Made by a program: the position numbers and the translations under genes | In this document: piece by piece, positions 57,061 through 64,000 of the stretch | Numbering within the stretch: position 1 is the stretch's first letter | How the letters are laid out: every line of letters starts with the position of its first letter | Assembly: GCA_000827205.1 (NCBI GenBank) | Contig: KN832554.1 | Coordinates: 2,962,690 to 3,026,689, forward strand | Direction of reading: 5' to 3' | Source: Plicaturopsis crispa FD-325 SS-3 | Taxonomy: Eukaryota; Basidiomycota; Agaricomycetes; Amylocorticiales; Amylocorticiaceae | Length of the DNA: 64,000 nt | Notes under the pieces: model-generated | Seen by the model: only the letters and a program-made list of their open reading frames with translations | Told to the model about the DNA's origin: nothing | Database searches by the model: none

Positions 57061-58984
57061 TTATAATTCCTGCGTGGACTCGGCGCTGTCGCCTGTGTGT
57101 TTTGCTTCGCGCTCCAAAGTCCATAGTGCATCGTCAACGTCCTCAGGCGGCTCAGCGTCTACGCTTGCGGCATCGCAGTCGCTCAGCCTTCCGCTACGCT
57201 CATCCCATCTCCACGGCGGTGGTTGGGGATGCTCGGATTCCCCGGGCCCATCTCTTTTGCGATCCCGCTTTCCATTCACTGCCTGCGGCCTGCCTATCTC
57301 TCCCGTCAAGCGTCTGGCCAACTCGATGCTATCAGACGATGCCGGCGTGTTACTCCAGACCACTCCGTCAACCGAGATCTTCGGCCGCACAGACGGCAAG
57401 CGCAGCCCATGCTTTTTCGGAGGAGCAGCTGAATAAGGCCGTGGCATGGTTCGAAGCACCGTTATGTGGTCGAGCGCGGATGCTTCGTCGTAGCGAGTGG
57501 AAAATGGTAGCCAGTACGCTGCCCGAAGGTTGAGGATCATGTGGGCTCCCAGAATCACCGTCACGGCCAGCGCGAGGTTTTCAGGGATCTCTGTTCGAAG
57601 AGACTGCCAGCACTGTCAATATGCAAGCGCAAGGAGAACGATGGCAACTCACATAGCCCATGATCCAAACGCCCGCACACGCGGCATACGCGATTAGAGC
57701 AGCGAGAAAATAGGAGAGGCTGTCTCGCAGCAGCACGTGTAGTATATGGCTTGCCGACCAGGTCCCTACTTGCCGCACATGTTGGATACCTATCCACAGC
57801 GCGAGCAGAAACAGAACCGTCTCGAAGCATATGATAGCCACCCAATAACCAAAATAATAAGGGGGTACAGCAACAAACGCGCATTGCACTGGGCCCAGTT
57901 CAATTTGCTCTTGAAGGAGACGCTCATCAGGAACGTGAATAGGGAAGAGAGACAAGTGCCGCACCAGGTTTTCCCGCCATGAACAGGGACAGGATAATGA
58001 CATTCGAGGCGACTTCTGCCCCGAAACAAGCCGACAAAAGGACGATGACGATCCTCGAGCCGCCATATAAGGCATGGATTCGCCATTGCAATACAACTGA
58101 GCTGTCAGTCAGGCGCGGTGCGGGACAGAGGAGACTTGCGTAGACAAACTTTGCATCGCCCATATAATCACGGAGCTACTCCATGCCTGAAAAGTAAAAA
58201 AATGGCGGCAACTGACCGCCAACCTATCAAAAGGCTTGAGGATCATGGGTCATTGACAACGACTCCATGGCGGCTTACAACTGAGACACGTTAAGCGCAA
58301 TTTTGAATATTATATCGAACAAGAAGGACGCACCGATTGGACATCCGTAACACTTGTAAAAACTATGGCATATTAAACATGAAATGAATCATAGCTAGCT
58401 AAAGAACACTAACCAGCAGTGTTGAGACTGTAGGGAGGACGACGGCATCAGTATCCAGCGCTGAAGAGACAATTGCGAGACCGTGACACACATCATGAGT
58501 GCTTCCCCAAAATAACGAAGCTAGCGGTCCGAGGAATGAAATTGAGATTCATTTCGACCTTGAGCGCGTCATGCACTCACAACCAGGAAGATAATCTTCG
58601 AATACGACCAGTTCTTCCTCTAAACGCGATTGGTGTTCAAGTACGTGACAAAACCACAATCCCAGCATGTAGGCGTACCCAAATAAATTCAACCTAAAGG
58701 CGTCTGTGAGTATTGGGGGAGACACAACTGATGATGAACTAACGAACCTCTTCATCAAATGTCAGAACTGTTTTGTGTGCAAACGGTGTCAGAGCTAACT
58801 ACGGAAAACAATCTGTGTCACTCACCATGGTCGTAAACAGCGGCAGACAAAGTTATGACTGCAAGATCCCAACCATTAGTTGAACTGAGCATGCAATCAT
58901 CGCTTTCCGTCACGCGAACGTACGTGTACATATCCGCGTGAGGTCGAGGTCAAGCAGGAATCCCAGCTCAGTACTGTCAGCCAT
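57061..58984 (-). CDS. DUF6533 seven-helix membrane protein, paralogue 1
   Basis: Small exons join to MADSTELGFLLDLDLTRICT, LITLSAAVYDHVLTFDEEVE with FIW, RKNWSYSKIIFLV, then LDTDAVVLPTVSTLL, LQWRIHALYGGSRIVIVLLS, YYFGYWVAIICFETVLFLLA, VGTWSASHILHVLLRDSLSY and LALAVTVILGAHMILNLRAA. The YDHVLTFDEEVEFIW entry is the DUF6533 signature, found in a large basidiomycete family with seven helices. RIHALY after helix 3 and the L(L)RDS helix 6 are also typical. The cytosolic tail holds VLRTMPRPYSAAPPKK and RWDERSGR. Function unknown; the fold suggests a receptor. A paralogue lies just upstream in the same orientation. Confidence 0.82.
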
Positions 58985-59750
58985 ACAGTGGACTGCGCGC
59001 CTGGGAACTAATGTAACATGCAGTACGGTGGATGGGCGGCACTAGCAGGAGATCGATGGGGGGAATAGGGAAGGCGTCTATGAACATCCAACCCAGCATT
59101 ATATAACTGTACTCACCTCGTGGTGGACATTGAATCAGGCCCCGCCCCAGGGTCAGTGGGATGTCAGGCTATGAGGCGGCGCCGCAGGGTCCCGTTTAGC
59201 TCCGTGTTCCTTCCACCCTAAATTTACAAAAAGCCAGCAAAAAGCCGTCGGCGCCTTTAATGGTCGTGTGCGCATAATTAAATGGAACTCTGAGATGATT
59301 CAGATTCTTCAGAGATGAACATACCTACTTATATGGCCTAATGCACACACAGAGTCACACGCGTCGCCATTCAACGAAGACGGTTCATGCCTCGACACTA
59401 CCACGAACGAGGAAGAGCAGACACAATAGAGAAACTTTGGACTGGTTGAGGACCTGTTATGCGGCTGGCACGTTGTGAAGTGGCAGCTAGGCGAGAGACT
59501 GACAGTGACAGCCATCTCTCGTGGCGCAATTGCTAGGCAATTTGATCAACCTTCTTGTCGCATCGAGTCGGAAGCTGTTGGGGCCAGCGCTCGGAGCCTC
59601 GGACTCGATTGTGGTGGCACTCAAAAACTTACTTATCCAGTGAGGAGTCGGACGGCGGGTATAAGCCAATGCGCCAGCAGCTGTAGGTCCTGGTTTTACG
59701 ATAAATCATGGGTGCCGGTGGGGCTCACTCCTGAGATTCATGTGTGACAT
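58985..59750. other. Spacer between the two DUF6533 paralogues
   Basis: 766 bp: promoter of paralogue 1 and 3' flank of paralogue 2. Short frames only; no gene or repeat seen. Confidence 0.4.
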
Positions 59751-61660
59751 CTACATACCCTCCGGCGTGTGAGCGCTGTCATCGATATCCACCGGCACCT
59801 CGGATTGCCTGCCGTCGGCACTCTCCTCTTCCCAGTCGTCGACTCTACCGCTTCTTTCATCCCATCTCCACGCCAATGGCTCTGGACGCGCGTCCGACCG
59901 AGTCTTCGAGTGATCGTGTTCACGCCTGTCTTTCGCTATCTGCCGACAAGTTTTTCCCGTCGCCCGCCTCAGGTCCAATTCGCTTCCCGATGGGGTTTTA
60001 GGATGCGCGTCGTTGCGTTCTGCGATGCTGGCAAAGATATTGCATGTCGACGTCGAAGCCTTCGCCCGCAGCCGACGATTATCGTGGGGGGTCGCAGAGG
60101 CGGGCCGCGGCATGGTCCGAAGGCAAGTTACTTTGTCGAGAGTAGATATTTCACCTTCGCCGGTAGCGAAAGGGAGCCAGTATGCTTCGCGGAGGTTGAG
60201 CATCAGACGGGCCCCCATGATCACCGTGAAAGCGAACGCGAAGCTCTCTGGAATCTCTGTTTTGACGGACTAATATCGCTGTAAGCATCTGTCCCACGGA
60301 TATAATCATGCAAAGACTCACCGGGTCCACTATCCATACGCCCGCGCAGGCGATATAGCCTGCCAAGGTGACTAGAAAGTAAGAGAAACTATCTCGCAGC
60401 AGCACATGCAGGATATGGCTGGCCGACCAGGTGCCTACTTGCCATACGTGCTGGATGGCGACCCAGAGAGCGAGAGAAAATAAAACCGTCTCGAATGCAA
60501 TGACTGCGATCCAGAACCCATACACAAAGTGTGGAACCTTCGTGAACGAGCATATGTGCACGCCAGGCAGGCCCAGGGGTTCACTGAGGGCTATGTCACA
60601 AGGAGCGGTGCAAAAGGGTGAATTTATTGACACACAAAAAGGCGTGTGGTTTTCGCACCAATTTCTGTCCCCATCCGAAGTCCGAGGAGCACGCACATGG
60701 AGATGATTTCGACGCTGAAGCAGATGCACAGGAATACTAGGATTTTTCTCGATTCCCTGTACATTGCGTGTATGCGCCATTGTAGTGTGACTACACTTCT
60801 GGTCAAGATGAGGAGATGATATACTGAATTGGAACACACCTTGCATCAACAATAATATGACACTGCTAGCACTGGCCTGAAAAATTGTGTATTGACGACA
60901 GCTAGTGTGGCGAATAAGTATTTATAATCTGGGACTGGCAGCCAACAGCGCATCTCTTACAACTGTTAACATGGACTGTCAGATCTAGCCTTGTTACACG
61001 ATGGGGAACCCCGACATACCGATCGTGAGATGTCGGTACTTAGAAAGACTGCAGAGCTGTGAGCTGTGTAGTCAAGTAAAGCGGCCATCTTACTGACCGA
61101 CTGCATTAGCACTGAGGTGTGGTCAGCATAGTGACGGGGGTAGGGTGAGTTCTAAAAGGCCCAAAACGCACATAAGGACGGCCTCCCCAATATATCTTAT
61201 CTGGCAGCGCGGACAGACAAGGTGAGACCTCTTGGCCGTCGGAACGAACAGAGAACTCACTATTAAAAACAGTATTTTAGAATACGACCACTTCCTTTTC
61301 TGTTCGTACTTAAGCGTAGGTAGAGAGAGTCCTGCATGTATCGGAGCGTACCCATATCAATTCGACCTAAATTAGAGTTGCGGTAAGAGACCCGCTCATA
61401 CAACAGACAAGCACACATACCTCTTGGTCTAGGGACAGGACTGCATCATATATCAGCATCGCCTCACACCATGAGCAACTGAAAGCCTCACAGTGGTCGT
61501 AAATAGTAGCACACATAGCTGCGACTGCGTAGAAGGACAGGACAAGTTCCGAATATCAGAAAGGCACGCGTGCACATGGTACATACGACGGGGACGTACG
61601 TTGACATATCCGTGTGGCCTGAATCTCGTACCCCAGGACCAGCACCGCTTGGTCTGTCAT
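59751..61660 (-). CDS. DUF6533 seven-helix membrane protein, paralogue 2
   Basis: Start MTDQAVLVLGYEIQATRICQ parallels paralogue 1. An exon with FYAVAAMCATIYDH is followed by LSLDQE (the LTFDEE region), then LQWRIHAMYRESRKILVFLC, VYGFWIAVIAFETVLFSLAL, VGTWSASHILHVLLRDSFSY and an IMGARLMLNLREAYWLPFAT helix. The tail carries CLRTMPRPASATP, then RWDERSGRVDDWEEESADG, ending HTPEGM. The helix-5/6 block is almost identical to that of paralogue 1, while the extracellular and tail regions have diverged. That fits a tandem duplication. The DFDEE signature is less well kept (LSLDQE). Exon borders in the 5' half (61000-61500) are uncertain. Confidence 0.78.
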
Positions 61661-62329
61661 GGTACGGACACCTGCAAGACACAACACACCGTAATGATAC
61701 CGATGCAAACTTGGAAAGGCGACAAGTGAAAGTTGGCGACAAGAGCGCCAACCGCCAAGCTTGGAGTCGGCTCATTTTGGCTCATCCCTGGCTCATCCTG
61801 TCGCTTGAGTGAGCCCTTCGAAGTTCGGACTGCTGTGTTAGTCAGGTACGAACTTATCTAATGAGTTATGACTACTTGAAGGTTTCATGGCTCACTGACA
61901 AACGGCCAGGCCTGGCAGCCCCAAATAATTTTGAGCTGGCAGGTTTGATAGTAAAACATGCGTACGACGAGCACTTTTCTGTCCTGCATTTGAATTTCGA
62001 CGATTGGATTCGGAATCAAATCCCAAATGGTTCGGCGGAGGAGTCGCAAATGAACGGTCGGCGGTCGCCAAGCGGGGTCTGATTCGACGGAATCTTTCGA
62101 AATATTAATTGGATCAGTGATGGGCCGACGCTTATTTGGCAACAGCTCCTCGGGCAAACAATGCCTGTTTTGCACATACTTTTCAGTGCTCGCGACCCAA
62201 GTGCATCCCCTCAAACTCACTGAGTAAGCATGCCTTCATTCACCGGCGACCAAGTAGAAAGGAACCATGTTTTCAGGTCGTTGTAGACGATGCGATGCAT
62301 CAGTAACTCACATTCTCCGCCGTGGCGCA
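61661..62329. other. Spacer between paralogue 2 and DPH1
   Basis: 669 bp. Promoter of paralogue 2 and 3' flank of DPH1. Frames at 61861-62082 (plus) and 61885-62220 (minus) have no recognised features. Confidence 0.35.
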
Positions 62330-64000
62330 TCAGAACGCAGCCTTCGTCCTAGAGACGGCCCACGGGCTCCCGGCTTCGTAGAAGTCCATCGGATAGATAC
62401 CTCCCTGTGCTCGCTCTCTTCCTTTCTTGCTCTCGTCCATCCACCCTACACTTTTCCCCACAGCCACCGCGGTCTCGTACGGACTGAGCAGTGGACGGTC
62501 GAACGCGTATCCCCAGTCGATGGACAGGCGCGGACACGACGTCTGGATGAAAGTGGATATATGTGGATTGAAGAGAGCGAGTTTCGCAGGTGATAGTTCA
62601 GATAGGAGGATGGGGATGTAGGGAATAGGCGTGCGTGAGGTCTCGAGTTGATTTGTGATTGCCTGAAACACGCGAGCCATTACCAAACATGCGTCGCTGA
62701 ATGCACAAATCTGGGACACACCTGTAACTGTTTGAAACTTCCCTGTCTGCCTAGGGTACCCAGAATAACACCCCATAATGGCGCTGGCTCACCAGCCCGA
62801 CTTGCCGTATCAAGGGATAGACTGTCTGCTGGCAATGCATCAATACTTTGGCGGGCTGTCTGTACAGCTTGGTCACGGATAGTCCTCATTTCGTCGTGGT
62901 CGTACCGCTCCCGAGTGAGCTTCTTCGAATACGGGTCGTAACGGAAGGCCGGTACAGTTGGGTTGGCAATCATGATCGACTCGAGGTGAAATCGACCGTC
63001 GCCTAAATATCTGCGAGCACGCGTTACTTCTAAGCCGCATGAGTAAACCTGATCGTCACTTACATGAGCGCGTCGACGTCACCCAACCGGGGTGCAGTGC
63101 ACCCAAGGATCTCCCCGGGTGACAATGGTTTTGACCGGGGGATTGTAGCATCGTATCTTCCACGCCACAACTTCGATGCAGAGGCTGTGGACGTCTCGCC
63201 TCTCGAAGACGACATCCCTACGGCTGATTCCTCCGTGGACTCGGCAGATAGGTCTTCTTGCAGCCGCTGCAACGCAGCGACAAATTGAATCGTGGAGACC
63301 AGTGCCAATTTCGTGGGCTCGTGGGTAGACACCTGTAGTGTGCTAAGTGCATCGGCGCCTTCGGACTGGGCGGTCTCTGTCGTAGCATGGCCGGCAATAC
63401 GGAGATGTCGCATTTGTCCGATTTGCGTGCCCGTAGGTATTTGGCTGTCGGTATCTTCCGAGTCGAGAAGAGTCTCATGAAAGAGCTGTCGATCATCAGG
63501 AAAATTGAGGCGCACGGTCTGTGCTAAGTGGGACGAATCGATGCCAATCTCGACAAAGACATAGAGCGTCTTGATCGACGTCTGGTCCATCGGAACTAGA
63601 GAGTGTATGTCAATGGCCGCTGAATTCAATACTTCGCCAAAACGCACCTAGACAACTGTGCCCATAGTGGACGAGCATGTCGCATCCAAGAGCAACTGCC
63701 GAATAATCGTCGATGCAACATGCACCGTAGGTGACATCGCCCATGATCACAGTCAGGGCGGGCGTGAACCTGCACCATAGTTGATAATAATTGTGAGCTC
63801 GTCAATGATTCCAATCGGTCTTGACATCGTCACCTGCGCACCCCTCGATTATATCCGCAATAGTGCAAGCAAACATCTGCAATCCCTCTGGCATTTGCAA
63901 AGCGACCATTTTTGCACCATTCTTCCGAACATGGTGGATAGTTTTGTGAATCTCGAAAGAATAGTTCGACGGAAGTTGCCTGATAGCTGCGTTTAGGTTC
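62330..64000 (-). CDS. DPH1: Diphthamide synthase subunit Dph1 (5' end off window)
   Basis: Radical-SAM-like (non-canonical) Fe-S enzyme that with Dph2 makes the first step of diphthamide on elongation factor 2. The window's right edge opens inside [20 protein letters not shown], then [20 protein letters not shown]. The first cluster cysteine lies in [20 protein letters not shown] (about 63755-63690), followed by [20 protein letters not shown]. The second is in [20 protein letters not shown], and the third in [20 protein letters not shown]. Also seen: [50 protein letters not shown] and the end [20 protein letters not shown]. All three cysteines are present. A polar insert of about 35 residues sits before TIQFVAAL. 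The start codon is missing. Confidence 0.93.

Noticed and set aside
1-64000. Search for transposons, viral remnants, tRNA genes and CRISPR arrays
   Set aside because: No transposase, reverse transcriptase, integrase, long terminal repeats, tRNA cloverleaf or spaced repeats were noticed by eye; a small degraded element could be missed.

Overview
The window is nuclear DNA of a filamentous basidiomycete, most likely an Agaricomycete. Nearly every gene is split by many short (about 45-75 nt) GT-AG introns, spacers are compact, and the proteins are typically fungal: a Spa2 polarisome protein, fungal F-box proteins, a Zn2Cys6 regulator, Apd1/Aim32-type Fe-S proteins, a C2-containing Sch9 kinase and DUF6533-type seven-helix membrane proteins. 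I see no transposon, viral remnant, CRISPR array, tRNA or rRNA. Gene ends and introns were worked out by hand from reading frames, splice signals and remembered family motifs, so terminal codons are firmer than every internal exon.

Layout. 1-14.6 kb: SPA2 (3' end off the window), the HORMA-remodelling AAA+ ATPase PCH2/TRIP13, the CLASP protein STU1, the mitochondrial rhomboid PCP1, the TRAPP subunit TRS20/sedlin and a disordered Q-rich protein. 15-25 kb: ARP4, ERB1/BOP1, a 7-TM protein, an F-box protein and an Rdx (selenoprotein W-like) protein. 25.5-39.5 kb: a housekeeping block with a DUF2423 protein, Sm-F, NC2-beta (DR1), a Mak32-like PfkB protein, a phosphopantetheinyl transferase, another F-box protein, mitochondrial aspartyl-tRNA synthetase, an Ivy1-like BAR protein, mitochondrial bL19 and the nuclear poly(A)-binding protein PAB2. 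40-46 kb: a Zn2Cys6 transcription factor and an acyl-CoA dehydrogenase. 46.4-52 kb: a head-to-head pair of paralogous bis-His [2Fe-2S] (Apd1/Aim32-like) genes around a small probable mitochondrial gene. 52.9-64 kb: SCH9, a Tim17/TIMMDC1-like protein, two tandem DUF6533 membrane-protein paralogues and DPH1 (5' end off the window).

Most of the block is ordinary housekeeping packed as divergent pairs with 80-500 bp shared promoters. The items most worth a second look are a probable AT-AC intron in the Sm-F gene, an 8-nt microexon that carries the second cysteine of the Rdx redox motif, the inverted Apd1/Aim32 pair with G-rich 3' flanks, and the tandem DUF6533 receptors whose otherwise diverged tails keep one motif. 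I found no clearly new multi-gene system.
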